Origin: Cordia subcordata
Lineage: Eukaryota > Streptophyta > Magnoliopsida > Boraginales > Cordiaceae
Assembly: GCA_028554755.1 (NCBI GenBank)
Contig: JAPTOF010000005.1
Span: 18,760,001 to 18,824,000 of the forward strand
Length of the DNA stretch: 64,000 bases
Reading direction: 5' to 3'
Under the pieces are notes generated by a model. The model was not told where the DNA came from. It did no database searches and saw nothing but the letters and a program-made list of their open reading frames with translations. The position numbers were made by a program, and so were the translations under genes. This document shows, one piece after another, positions 31,547-43,469 of this stretch; positions within the stretch are counted from its first letter, which is position 1, and each line of letters opens with the position of its first letter.

Positions 31547-33350
31547 GTTAATATTCTTTTAGGATTTACCATTAGTAAGTTGAAAGCTCTTTCTCTTCTT
31601 TATTTTGAAAGGGTGTTTCGCTTTGCTTTTCTTAAGCTACTTATAAGCAATTGATACTTATAAGCACCTTTTGTCTTTTGATGCTTATAAGCAAATGACA
31701 AATAAGTATGAAGTGCTAGATAAAATGTACTTATAAGTTGTTACCGTGATTGGTAAATACATGCTTATAAGTAGTGGTGTTTGTTAAAATGACGACATTT
31801 CATTGAAGTAGAAAAGTATTGCTTTTTTCTTTTGGATGGTTAGAGTTGTCTTTTTATTTGGTCAAACTACTTCACTTATAAGCAGTTAAAGAAAATAGGG
31901 GGAGTAGGGGGATGGCTGCTTTTCTTTTACTTGCTTTTTCTTACCTGCGTGTAAGCAGATAAAACTTGCTTATACACAAATTTTATCAAAAACATAAATT
32001 TTCTTTTTTCTACTAATAAGCAGGTTTGAGTTGCTTATAAGCAAAGCCATACACTCTCTAAATCCGACAATCCACTAGAGGTGGACCGGATTGCTAGCCT
32101 TTCTTCTAATCCACCATCATTTAGACATTGTCAATTTGTGCAGATTACCATTTGTGACATTATGATTATCTGTTTTCACAGGATATCATAATCTTCCTGG
32201 CCGAAATGCGGTCTCCTGAAACATCTCTTCGAGACATTCGTCAATTGATCGACGAGGACATGAGCATAGTAGTTGGCATGGTGGTTTTTGCTGAATTTTC
32301 TTTTACCCCCAGGAGCTTATAAGAGTTTTCACTTTGCTGATTGCAGTCCTCAAAAGTTGCTGTTGAGGTTCATAGAAGTAATTATGGCAAATTATTTGTT
32401 TATTCTTCAGATTTTCATGGTGTATGGTTGATCGAGGGATTTGCAAAACTTGTTTGCATCCCATTTGCTAGTGTACATTCTTAATTAGGTTTGCTTTTGT
32501 ATATTTGAGTATATTCTTTTGTTAGTCCAATGATTAAGAATAAAGTCTTGACTGCACCATTTGGTAGAATTGTTCAAAGCCCAATTGTAATCACATAATT
32601 GATGGTCGAGATTCATTATCACTCTATAAAGCTGCCATTTTTCTCTATCTTGTTTTGAACAAAGGAGCTCGAGTAAATTTGAGATATCATGGTATACCAC
32701 ATTCCCTCGTTAACAAAGAAATCGACTCTCGACATAAACGAATGGTATCATGATATTACAGTAACCTGTAATGATTTAAATTCAAATTTCGAGATCAAAG
32801 AACCGAAATGAGTAGAGACCATCGAAACAGCCACCTAAACCTAAAGGAAGTAGATGAAAATGAGACCCTTTGGTACAGCAGGAGTGCAGGATTTGGCATA
32901 TTTCTCATAATGTTATAACGTTACTGTTATGAGCAAAAGGCTGAAAGGATACAACTGCTTCTGCTTGCTAACTCTCTAGAACGTGCCTTCCATCTTTTTT
33001 TAATCTAGAAAAGCTTCCCTGGAAAAATTCTAGGAAACATTTTGCTCATTTTAAACGATTGAGACAGCATAGAAGAGGAGGGGTGTGGGCCCCACATTAG
33101 CACGTATGCGTTGGAACCGGATGGATTTGACGATGGCCACACGACCAACCCTTGCGTCAGACCTAAATATGAAAACATACTCGCTCTGCGCTTAAGGCCT
33201 TTTGTTAACAACAAATACAACAAAATGGCAGTTTACTGAAAAGCAATGGAGATGGCGAAACAACTAAAACCAAATTTCGACTGTCAAATAAAAGTACAAC
33301 TTCAGCTGTAAAAACTAACCTGACCTTAGCAAAATGAATTTAACGGAAGA
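31547..33350. other. Convergent spacer between the DUF616 gene and CUL3
   Basis: Both genes end here. It contains the MITE at 31611-32055. A sequence after TTTTCACAG at 32180 could be a spliced 3' UTR exon of the DUF616 gene, but this is not firm. No further gene is seen. Confidence 0.5.
31611..32055. mobile_element. MITE of the GTGTTTGGCTTTGCTTATAAGC family
   Basis: The left end GGGTGTTTCGCTTTGCTT is mirrored by the right end, whose complement is GAGTGTATGGCTTTGCTTAT. TTATAAGC occurs repeatedly in both orientations inside. It begins about 65 bases after the DUF616 stop codon and so is probably transcribed as part of the 3' UTR or lies just beyond it. No target duplication was found. Confidence 0.65.
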
Positions 33351-36300
33351 TCATGCTAAATAGCGATATAATTTTCTGTCAGCGCTATCCCTCTCCAAGA
33401 ACTCTCGTTCGATAAGGGACTCGATCCTTTTCTTGATCTCCCCGGGGTTGGCTAGAAAACGAGATTGCAACTGCTTTGTGACTTCAGCGATGATATTGTT
33501 GTGATCCAACACTCTCCTGGATTTCATGATCCTCACAATTGCGGCCTCAATCTGGGGCTTCCTATCCTCCTCCACTCTTTGTCGTGTCTCCTGTTTTTCA
33601 GGTTCCGATTCCTTCTGTGCAACTACAGTTCCTATCTTAACCTTATAGAATTTGCTGGTGAACTTGTCATTAATGAAGAAGGCATCGCTCTCTCCAATAT
33701 CTTTGCTCATGGGTTCTTTCCGGAGGACATTCTTTCCCTTTACGCAAGCCAAAGATTGTAGGCACCGCTTTAGATCAGATGGTGGTATCTCGGTGGCCTG
33801 CTCAATTTCCCTATAGCTAAGCTGATCAGCACTGTTGAACAGCATTAGGACACACATCTGGTACGTGGATACATTCAGCTCATGCTTCTGACCCTTCCCA
33901 AAGGTTGCTTTTAGATCAGCTGTGCCCATGTTGGTTTGCCATGTTAACCGCCTACCTGTGTGAGTACCAAGGTAGTATGACCGGAACTTCTCGCAGAGAG
34001 CCGACACTTCAGCCGGCAAGTTGCAAGTCACACTAGGTTGTGTGGGCCAAGACCCCGTTGTCAGAACCTGGACAACCAAGGTAGGGCCATCCACTAAATC
34101 AGCACCATAAGCAGCATAAAATCCTTGCATGGTGTCCTGCGAAGTTTTCATGTCCATAAACATGCCTTCTAATTTTGAAGTAAATTGGTATCCACATTCT
34201 GTCTTCAGCTTAACAATCAGACTTCTTTCAGCGTCATCAGAGACTGTTTTACCCGACAGGAGTCGCTTCGCCAGATGCTGCTTATAGTATTTCTCAAAGA
34301 CATCTTTCTCCTGCAAGTAGCGGAACAGCATCATAACCTTGTCGAGAATGATCTCAACATCCTCTTCGCTCACTCCCTTCAGGCCTTTGCGCAGTTTCTC
34401 ATCCACATACAATGAAATGAACTCGGGTGAACGAGAATTCAGATTGATGAAAAACTCAAAGGAGGAGTTCAAGGCATTCTGGAATGTCTTGTCATTGTTA
34501 AATGCCAAGCTTATTATCTTATCATACTTATCCCTTTCGTTCAAGAGGCACTGGACAAACTCCACAGGATCCTTCAACTTCTCAGGATCAGTAACAAGCT
34601 GTTTACCAGTTTCCCTAATATGAGAAGTCATTACATCTCTTATTGTTGACAGACCGTTAGGAACACGATGGAATAAATTGTACATTCTTCCTAAATCTTC
34701 ATATTTATCGTCAAGAAGCATGTTTACCAAACCTGAGTTCTCCATGTGCACTAGCCTAAGCATATGGTTTGCAATCATCTCCCTCTCCACAACATTAGTT
34801 ATCTTCGGTTCGCTCTTTGCATCCAAATAGTGTGATACCCTCTCTATTTCTTCATTTAGACGTCTCTCTGCTTTCTTTAGATAATCTCCACAATCACAGC
34901 ACTCGATGAAATTTTGGGACTCAGCCCTGTAAAAATCAGCTGACACTTCAAGAAAAGGTTTCTCAAAGTCTTCTTGGTAGACTGAAGGTCCTAAATCTAT
35001 CAGCATCTTAATTATATTCCTCATCAGTCCCCTGTTTATTACTTCACCAGTCCTTTCTTTGAGGATCAACTCAAGAAGTGTACTTAGAAGCCTCGGCTGA
35101 ATTTTACTAGCATGTACTACATTGTCTCTCCAAAGATTCAGCCCAAGCTCGTGGACTGGGGTTTTATGAGTATTTGGGATGAAAGTTCTGTCCATGTACA
35201 TCAGAATATCACGGATCATCTGCAATGCCTTGTTATGATCACTCCATTTCCGATTAAGCTCTTCCAGGAATGAACCGCCTTGAGCAGCCTCGATAGATTT
35301 TGCCATCTCTTGCAAGTGAAAGGTCATTGTCGAAACAAGTCCTGAGTACAGTTTTTCCCCAAATTTATGTAACACCATATTGTAAGCATTTCTGTAGACA
35401 GCCACAAAATACAATATATAAGAAACATAACTTGTGTTATACATGGGGAAGGAAAACAGAAGAGGAGGAAGGTTGAATTATGACAATCAAAATAAAGGTC
35501 ACCAAACATCTACACTGTAAACCTAACCATCGGATGCCTCAAACCATCACCAATTGCAATTTAGGAAATGAAACCGCAACACATTACAAGTCACTGTAAG
35601 CTTTTCTTCTTCTTTTTGCTATTTTGGCTGTAATTTTTCTACAACTCATCTTTCTGGTAATAAAGAAAGAAAATGTCTTAATGCTGGATTGTTTTCCCCT
35701 TCCTTTTATAAGTCAAGATTCTATTTACCTCTTTATTTCCTTTGTTATCAGCAAATGCGTCAATAGTCACCAAATAGATATCAGCCAACCAAACAATTTA
35801 AGATCTCTCATAGTTAATGTAAGTTTATCTTCACCAGAAAAGAAAAAAAGAATTGGACTTGTCAGCCATGCATATAAAATTGGCATATCCCTCCGCATTA
35901 TTTATCTTCTGGTATGTCACCCCTACCAAATATCAGTTCACACTTCACAGCTACCATGACCTTCCTCCACACCTTAACCTTTCCATCTGGGGCCAGGTCA
36001 TAGGCATCCTCAAGTACATCTGGACTCACGCCACTATACTGTAAATGTTATGATGGGGAAAGACCTACCTTATATATGTAACTACTTTCTCATATTGATC
36101 ATTCAAATATTATAGACTTAGCAGGTGGCAGTGTGGTTCAACAAGATGAAGAAGACTGGCACCAAAAATTCTCTCTAAGAAATTGACTTTAACTGTGTAT
36201 CAGATCAATCACTAGCTGTCAAGGAATGCTCCAACGATTTCTGAAATGGAAATAATTCCATGTATTTATTGAAAGCAGTATATCTATTCAATTAACCAAA

Positions 36301-38174
36301 AGTAATAAGTCAATGAGATAATGAGAAGTCACAATGCATGTCAACTCAAACAACAATCACTTGTAAAATAGCCTCATTCTTGAGGGTCATGAATGTTCCA
36401 GGAAATATACATGGAATGTTCGCAAGAATCTGTCCAGCTATTGCTGCAGAGAAAAGAGAGAACAAGACAATGAGCAATAGCCTAGAACTGTGAATAAGAA
36501 ATTAGTAATTCCTTGTTATGAGATCATTCTCCTCATGCCCCGCCTCCCCTCGCATATTTGAGCAATTTCTGAGGAGCAAAATCCCACTGCTCTATTTTAA
36601 TGGAAGTGCAACGTAGGTTACAATTTTTGGAAATGGTGAAACTATTCGAGTTATGTTAGCAAAGGATAATAGGGTTTAATTGAATTAAACAATTGAGCTA
36701 CGCATATGGTTCCAGGATGCGGAATATTTGAAACAAAAGGAGCATCATGATGCGAACATATAAGACTGGATTCTCTCCTGTTTTTGCTTTTGGCTTTAGT
36801 TTCTTTTTCTTTTCTTCTTCTTTTTTTGTGGGTGGGTGGGGTTTTTGTTTGTTTAAGCATGACAGAATTGTCAATTGTCAAATGAAAATCCAAGAGTAGC
36901 GCAAGTTACATAGGGCTAGTCATATTACAGATCTTGCTTGTGACACGCCCACAAACAATACATAGGGCTAGTCATATTACAGATCTTGCTTGTGACACGC
37001 CCACAAACAATACCATATTGGGCTCATATAACCTGATACAATTAATGTATATGACAAATAACAGTTTAATCGTAGATTCACTTACTGATACCAAAGCGCT
37101 GTCACCTTTCTAATAAAGAACCGACAAACATAATATACTGATAGAACTGAAGATTATTTTAGTAAGTTAACAGATCTCCACGGCACATTGCATATACTTA
37201 AATAACGGTACTAATGCAAGACGATTACAAACTCCACTAAGTTCATTATGCATATCCAACATTCAAAAACACATGGAATATAATGTCAAAATCTCCTAAA
37301 ACAATGGACGCTAGAACATTAAATACTGAGCAAAGACAGCAAAATATAATATGAAACCCAAATGCTTCTTCATAAGCTGTAAACAACTAACTACGACATA
37401 ACCTATTGAAGATAAACAAGAAAGATACAAGCGGGACAATGCAAATGAAATAGCATCAACTAGAGCGTCTCCATTTAATAAGTGACTAACTGGTTATCAT
37501 GATGTTGACTCTTAATAATTACTGGAGAATCTCAAGTCTTCGTGAGCCAATTGTTAGTTAAATGTATCAGAAGATGATCAACTAAAACTACCTTCTACAA
37601 TAAACAAATCATACCTAAATCACAACAAATAGTCAGCAAATTCGTGCTTTAAAACTCTAGGTATGAAGCCTAATCTTCAAAAAATCTGAGCAATTGACCA
37701 TCATACCAACCACAACCTTCAATTAACATTCAACATCTTGAGCAATAAAAATCATATTGCAACAATCAATTATCCAAATTCTTTCATTTTCCTTCAAATT
37801 AACCTAATTATTTCTCACGTTTCTTCCTTTCATTTCACCCCACGCGGAAAAAAATACCAGATAAGAAAAACAGAAAGAACATAACCGAAACCAAAAATTA
37901 CTCAAACTCAACCATAAAACACAAAAACATATATTATATTACATAAAAAAAAAATCAAAAAAAATTGAGAGGAAAGGAAAAAGAAAAAACATGAGAAGAA
38001 ATTTTAGGACCTGTAAAGCTCTTCGAAGCTGAGGCCACTGGCGTTGTGATTGTAGATCTCGTGAATGGCATGTTCGAGAATCTTCCATGTCTTGTCTGCA
38101 TACTTTGGATCAACCACCACTTTATGCTTAAACGCCTCTATCTGAAAATTCCTCTTTTTCTGATTACTGTTCAT
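33351..38174 (-). CDS. CUL3: Cullin-3 (two exons)
   Basis: Exon 1 is 38174-38011 and exon 2 is 35391-33351, joined at an arginine codon split AG|A. The product has 734 residues, the normal length for plant CUL3. It begins MNSNQKKRNFQIEAFKHKVV; the N-terminal half has the cullin repeats that bind BTB proteins; the C-terminal half has the cullin homology domain (LFRYLQEKDVFEKYYKQHLA, QDTMQGFYAAYG) that binds RBX1. The neddylation site is the lysine in IVRIMKSRRVL, residue 678, followed by the winged-helix end KLYRYLA. CUL3 is the scaffold of CRL3 ubiquitin ligases, which use BTB adaptors in hormone and light signalling. One intron of 2.6 kb follows codon 54. The upstream in-frame codons before 35391 are intronic and were not used. 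Confidence 0.97.
36908..37011. repeat. Perfect 52-bp tandem duplication in the CUL3 intron
   Basis: Two identical copies of a 52-base unit beginning ACATAGGGCTAGTCATATTA stand head to tail at 36908-36959 and 36960-37011. The identity suggests a recent event. Confidence 0.92.
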
Positions 38175-40605
38175 CTCTCTCTATATATCTTTATGTATAT
38201 ATATCTATAAATCTCTACCTCTATATATATGTATATGCATATATGTGTTTGTGTGATAACATATAATAGGAAAGAGAAAAATAGAGTTAATATTTGACAC
38301 GTACTTGTGTGTGTAATTCTGTGTGGGTGTGATTGCGATACGAGGGGAGGGTTGGGGTGAGGAGGGGGTTTACGAATCGAAAGGTCGAGGACAGTCAGCA
38401 ATTTACAACTTTTTTTTAATACAATGGAGTCCGATAATTAATTGGTAATCTTTGAACGGGGAATTGATCTTACAATTAAATCTTATTAACTATCAGACGC
38501 AAAATTTGGGTGGAATGACCATCAAGAAGCAAATTTTGGGCGGAATGATTGACACTACAACTCAATCACCAGCTAAATCAAGATACTCAAATTCAAAAAA
38601 GGAACAATAATTATACTTAATTCTAGAATTACATCCGACTTCAATTCTCATTATTGGGGTGTCATTGGAGACCAAAAATGTATAAATTATTAAAAAAGTA
38701 AGTGAAGCTTATTTTAAATACGGGTTGAAATTGCACATAAGATTTATTAAAAATTTATGTCAATGATGTATACGCGTGTTCAAAAGAAGTAACATCGTTG
38801 CGAAGAAATTTTTATAATAATAATGAGGAAAAGAGGGATTTTTCTTGTTGCGGAAACAAAGAGAGGAGAAGAAAAATGCCGGAGAATGATTGAGTAGGAA
38901 GGAAAAGAAATCCAGAGTGATGAGTTTTGGTAGAAGAGAAGTAAAGCATCTATAACTAAATTTGTTTGGTTACTTGGTATGGGTTTGGAATTTATTAGTG
39001 TTGGTGGTTTGTCTCTTTAGGTGAAAAAGGTTGGACTATCGTCTATGTTGGTAAAAGTAATGCCGCAACAGTTTTTGTACTTTGGAAAAAAATAAATAAA
39101 AGAGAAGAATATAAAAGGTGTGTGATAATCAAGGCTGAGCATGGACGCGATTATTTGCAATTTTAGTTGATCTCTATTCCGTCTCAAAAAGATATGCATG
39201 TTCTCCATCCCATTTCTGTCCTATCCCTTCCTAAATGTTTCAGAGATTTTGGGATAGAACGGTTCGGGTTTCAAGATAAAATTCTATTTCAAAATAAATA
39301 ATAATAAAATAATAAATTCAGTTTTCAAAACCATTATTCATGCAAATTAGAAAATCTCCATTTCGTCTTACAACGATTAGAAATAATAAATATAAACATT
39401 AACGTCGACTGAGAGATGAAAAAGAAAGATAGACAAAACCTAGATTCTTGTACTCTATCTGCATTTGCTTATATGAAATGAAAATTCACTACTAGTTCTT
39501 TTTCTCAAAAGACAGAAAAAAGGTTATATATGTTATATAGATAGATATAGTGTAGTTTTTTTTTTCTCTTTATTTGATTCATGCTTCAATTGATATTTTT
39601 ATTTTTTCTAATCTTAGATGTTAATTACATTTTTCACCTGGTACATCGCCATTTCTACTTTTGTACCCTCTGTTACATTTTCTTATGTGGCAACATTAAA
39701 ATTTAAAGGTTTAACTTTAATAAATTACATAGATTAATTAAAATGAAAGATAAAGGATGTCTTTAACATATGAAAAATTAAGTTGGTAGAGTTAGAAATG
39801 TAAAAGAGATTTTAAAATAAGATATATAATTTTATATTATTAAATATGTATATATAATATAATAATAGTAATTGTATATTTTATAATAATAATAATAATA
39901 GTATAATTATAATAATAAATATATTTTTTAAATAATATATATATATATATATATTATACTTACATATATTATTACATAATTATATTTTTCTTTGATTTGT
40001 AACGGAATTTACGGAATGGGACAGGATGATTCAGGTTTTGGGATGGGATAAAGAGTGTATCCCTATCTTATCCGAAAATTTTAAGTTTGGGATAATATGA
40101 GACGGGATACTAAAAAAATAATTATGATTTTTTAGTACAAAATAATTCAGTACGATATTTCGGTCCAATACGACTATTCTGCATCCCATGCTCAACCCTA
40201 GTGATAATTCTCGTATTTGATTGTGATATGATTGGATTTACTTCTTTTTTGTTTGGGGGGGGGGGGTTGGGTTTTATTTTCTTTATTATTTTTTATTTAT
40301 TGAGTATTTATTCGCTCCTTCTTATGCTTTGTTCTTGGTCATTTCTTTTCCTTTATTCCTACTATTGAAGATGTAATTGATAATGCATTAAAAATTTTAA
40401 GCACAAAAATCGTATTATTACAAGGGCTTTGGGTTCTTTCTGATTGTTTTTCTCCCATAACTTTTTTGGAATTTCATTGTTTTGTAATGTCTTTCTTTTG
40501 GACAAAAAAAAAAAATCATTAAAAGGGATTATATATGAATCCAGAAATAACCCAGAAAAGAAAGGCCTACAAATGAGCAAGAGGACACCGTAGAAAGAAA
40601 AGGAT

Positions 40606-40845
40606 TTTTTTTTAAAAGGATTAGTCTGAAGGCGAACCCCTTTCCCACCTGTGCCAGAGGCCCCATGACCAGGTGGGTTCTAAATCAGGGATGTGCATGA
40701 GTGGCAGTTATGCCAGGGAGAGGACCAACGGGTCACGAACCCAGCAGCAGCCCCCACAATATTTCAGCAGGGAACTGCCACCACACGGGTTCGAACCCGC
40801 GTTGTCGGAGTGTTTTCACCTCAATCACTTGGCCACTTACTAACT
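40606..40845 (-). mobile_element. SINE-like repeat with RNA polymerase III boxes
   Basis: On the minus strand an A-box-like TGGCCAAGTGATT is followed after about 35 bases by a perfect B box GGGTTCGAACCC; the sequence continues for about 180 bases and ends in an A-rich tail (poly-T on the plus strand near 40606-40613). It is markedly more GC-rich than its surroundings. The A box deviates from consensus at its end and clean target duplications were not found, so a tRNA-related repeat of another type is possible. Confidence 0.45.
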
Positions 40846-41021
40846 CACCTGAGAGTAAAGTTGGCATCCATGCGGGGCCGGGTTTTGATCCCATTTGTGG
40901 TGGGTTGGTGGGCCAGCTCGTGTACTTTTTTGGCAGATTATCCGAGCGTCATAACAAAGCAATACAATCAATCACAAAAATAATAATTAAGTTTAAATCA
41001 TGTGAATAGTTATATCTAAGA

Positions 41022-41490
41022 AGGTGTTTGGATTGGCTTATAAAAAAGTTACTTAAAGTACTTCTGGCTTTAACTAGCTTTTTTCTATTGTTAACTTTAA
41101 GTGGTTACGTGTTTGAATAAAAGTTGTAGTTCTAAAAATAAGTATTTACATGTTTGATTAAAGCTGGTTAGAAAGTAAGTTATATGGTTAAAATAACTAT
41201 TAAGGACATTAAAATAGAATTTAAAAAGGTAAGTATAAGATAAAAGAGTAAAGATATTTTAGTAATAAAAATAAAAAGATAAGGATAAAATAGTAAATGA
41301 TTTGGTCAAACTTGTTTTTTTTTTCAAAGTGTTTAAAGCCATAAAAAGCAAAAGTTGGGGTTAGAGAGCTTTTTATTTTCTACTTAAAGTCACTTAAAAA
41401 AAGCATATTTTTAACTAAAATAAACACTTTTATTAACTTAAATTAGGCTTTAAATAGATTTGACAAAAAAAAAAAGCCAAACCAAACACT
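41022..41490. mobile_element. hAT-like MITE with 8-bp target duplication
   Basis: The left end AGGTGTTTGGATTGGCTTAT is mirrored by the right end, whose complement reads AGTGTTTGGTTTGGC. The element is flanked by ATCTAAGA (41014-41021) and CTCTAAGA (41491-41498), an 8-base duplication with one mismatch, as expected for the hAT superfamily. The 469-base interior is AT-rich with no transposase frame. Confidence 0.75.
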
Positions 41491-42118
41491 CTCTAAGAGT
41501 GACCAATTAGGACCAAGTCCAAGAGGCTAAACAGGAGAAACCAACCATAGTAGTTTATTGCATCAGCCGCAAGTGGAGACCACAGGGCGGTAAGAGTCCC
41601 ATAAAGGGCAAAATTATTTTGAATGTTACTAAATAAATTTTCCAATTTTCTGTTTGACTGCGTGTTGTCGAAAAACAATTCTTAGTTTATTGACTAGGTT
41701 TGATTTTAACAAACTTATTTATTTTTTTATGTGAAAATTCGTTAATGGTTAAATGTCGCGTACAATTTATCATTAATTAATTCAATTATTTATTTCGAAA
41801 TTCATTTTTAGCGTCATTTTCTATTTCCCAAATAGACCTTGGTATTTGGTTTTTGTTTGACTTTACTTATTTTGAGTACTTATAAGTATATTAAAAAAAG
41901 TACCATCTTACATGTTTTTTACTATTTAAATACTTATAAGTATTAAATAAACAAAAACAAACACCCTCTTAGTCAAGTAAAAACAACACAAAAAGAATTT
42001 ACTCAGAACCTCATGATTTATGAGGCGAAGTTCAACTTGACACCTTAAGACAAGGGATACTATTAAATCTTTGTAATAAGGGAATATCAAAGACATATAT
42101 GACATTTCAAACAACAAG

Positions 42119-42172
42119 ATCAGAGTGGCGCAGCAGAAGCGTGGTGGGCCCATAACCCACAGGTCCCAGGAT
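42119..42172 (+). pseudogene. Truncated initiator tRNA-Met (CAU)
   Basis: Fifty-four bases match the 5' three quarters of plant initiator tRNA-Met: the acceptor 5' strand ATCAGAGT, the D arm GGCGCAGCAGAAGC (one change from the usual GCAGCGGAAGC), an anticodon arm GTGGGCCCATAACCCAC with anticodon CAT, and the variable region plus the 5' side of the T stem GGTCCCAGGAT. Sequence then diverges to AAACAGAAGC, so the T loop, 3' T strand and 3' acceptor strand are missing. It cannot fold into a tRNA. The comparison is to the tRNA as remembered. Confidence 0.85.
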
Positions 42173-42210
42173 AAACAGAAGCAAGCTTCCTTCCACCTCT
42201 TTTTTTAGCC

Positions 42211-42859
42211 CCCCACCACCATTTTTTTTCTTTTTCTTCCTTCTTGTCCTCTAATTAGTGCGTCATAATTAGCGATATCAATAAGGCGGGATAGAGGCGG
42301 GGTTCATAAATCCCTACTCCGTACCTAATATTTTTCCACTTGTCCCTATACCTGTACCGGAATTTTCTTCCGACTACCATCCCCGTCTTTACCGGTGTTT
42401 TTTACACCATGCCCCTACCTACGGGGACCCCCCACCACCATTTTTGTTCCTTCTTGTCCTCTAATTAGTGCGTCATAATTAGCGATATCAATAAGACGGG
42501 ATAGAGGCGAGGTTCATAAATCCCTACTCCGTACCTAATATTTTTTCACTTGTCCCTATACCTGTACCGGAATTTTCTTCCGACTACCATTCCCGTCCCT
42601 ACCGGTGTTTTTTACACCATGCCCCTACCTACGGGGACCCCACCACCATTTTTTTTCTTTTTCTTTTTCTTCCTTCTTGTCCTTTAATTAGTGCGTCATC
42701 ATTAGGGATATCAATTGGGCGGGGTTCACAAATCCCTACTCCGCACCTAATATTTTTTCACTTGCCCCTACCGAGCCCCTATACCTGTATCGGAGTTTTC
42801 TCCTGACTACCATCCCTGCCCCTACCGGTGTTTTTTACGCCATGCCCCTACCTACGGGG
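42211..42859. repeat. Triplicated unit of about 0.21 kb, GC-rich
   Basis: Three head-to-tail copies start CCCCACCACCATTTTT at 42211, 42430 and 42638 and end near ACCTACGGGG. Each contains TAATTAGTGCGTCAT, a GATATCAAT word next to GGCGGG, CCTACTCCG(T/C)ACCTAAT and ACCGGTGTTTTTTAC. The first two copies are very alike; the third is more diverged and reads TAGGGATATCAATTGGGCGG. A sequence of opposite sense (CGGGATACTATTGACATCTA) stands at 43278-43297, and the two could be the ends of a degraded hAT-type element. Confidence 0.85.
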
Positions 42860-43120
42860 CACATGTCAACAAAAGTCAAAGGGGTCGTAGTATCGGGACA
42901 AAACACCTACTTGTTAAACCCCTATCTGTCAAGTGAAATCCTTACTTTTTAATTAGATAAAAATAAATAAAAAATAATATAAATCATGCACAAAACCTTA
43001 ACACATCAAATTCAAACTCTAATACTTAAAATTCAACATAATTTCACAACAATAGCACATTAAATCTAAACTTACTTTCAATCATAATTATTAAATATAA
43101 CATATAATATACATACATAC

Positions 43121-43152
<32 letters not shown>

Positions 43153-43469
43153 CGACCCACCCTGCCCCAGCATCGGTGTATAAAGAAAAAAACCCCACCC
43201 TTCCAGCTTCAGGTGTTTTTTTTGCAAAAACCCCTCTCCTATCCCGCCTCCGCCGATATCCCTACGGGGCGGGATGGGACGGGATACTATTGACATCTAC
43301 AGACTCGTTATCGAGCATAGCTACCATTTTCTTTTTTGCCAACTATAAATTCTACTGCTCTGCTTCATAATCAAGCTACGTGTCCAAAACCCCCCACAAA
43401 ATCTTCTTCCTCCTATGAAACCTAGAATCTTCTTCCCACAACTCAATTGCTGAACAACAAGACTGACAA

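Larger units (their letters stand above)
38175..43469. other. Divergent spacer between CUL3 and MOG1
   Basis: This 5.3 kb holds the CUL3 promoter on the left and the MOG1 promoter on the right. Between them lie AT-rich sequence (including an AT microsatellite near 39935-39955), a SINE-like repeat near 40606-40845, a MITE at 41022-41490, a truncated initiator tRNA-Met at 42119-42172, and a GC-rich triplicated block at 42211-42859. No protein gene is supported. Confidence 0.6.

Noticed and set aside
33392..35444. Start of CUL3 at the upstream in-frame ATG at 35444
   Set aside because: The residues before NAYNMVLHKFG are intron translation; a good acceptor at 35391 joins in phase to a proper N-terminal exon at 38174-38011.
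42119..42172. Functional initiator tRNA-Met gene
   Set aside because: The T loop and the 3' acceptor strand are absent, so it cannot form a tRNA.
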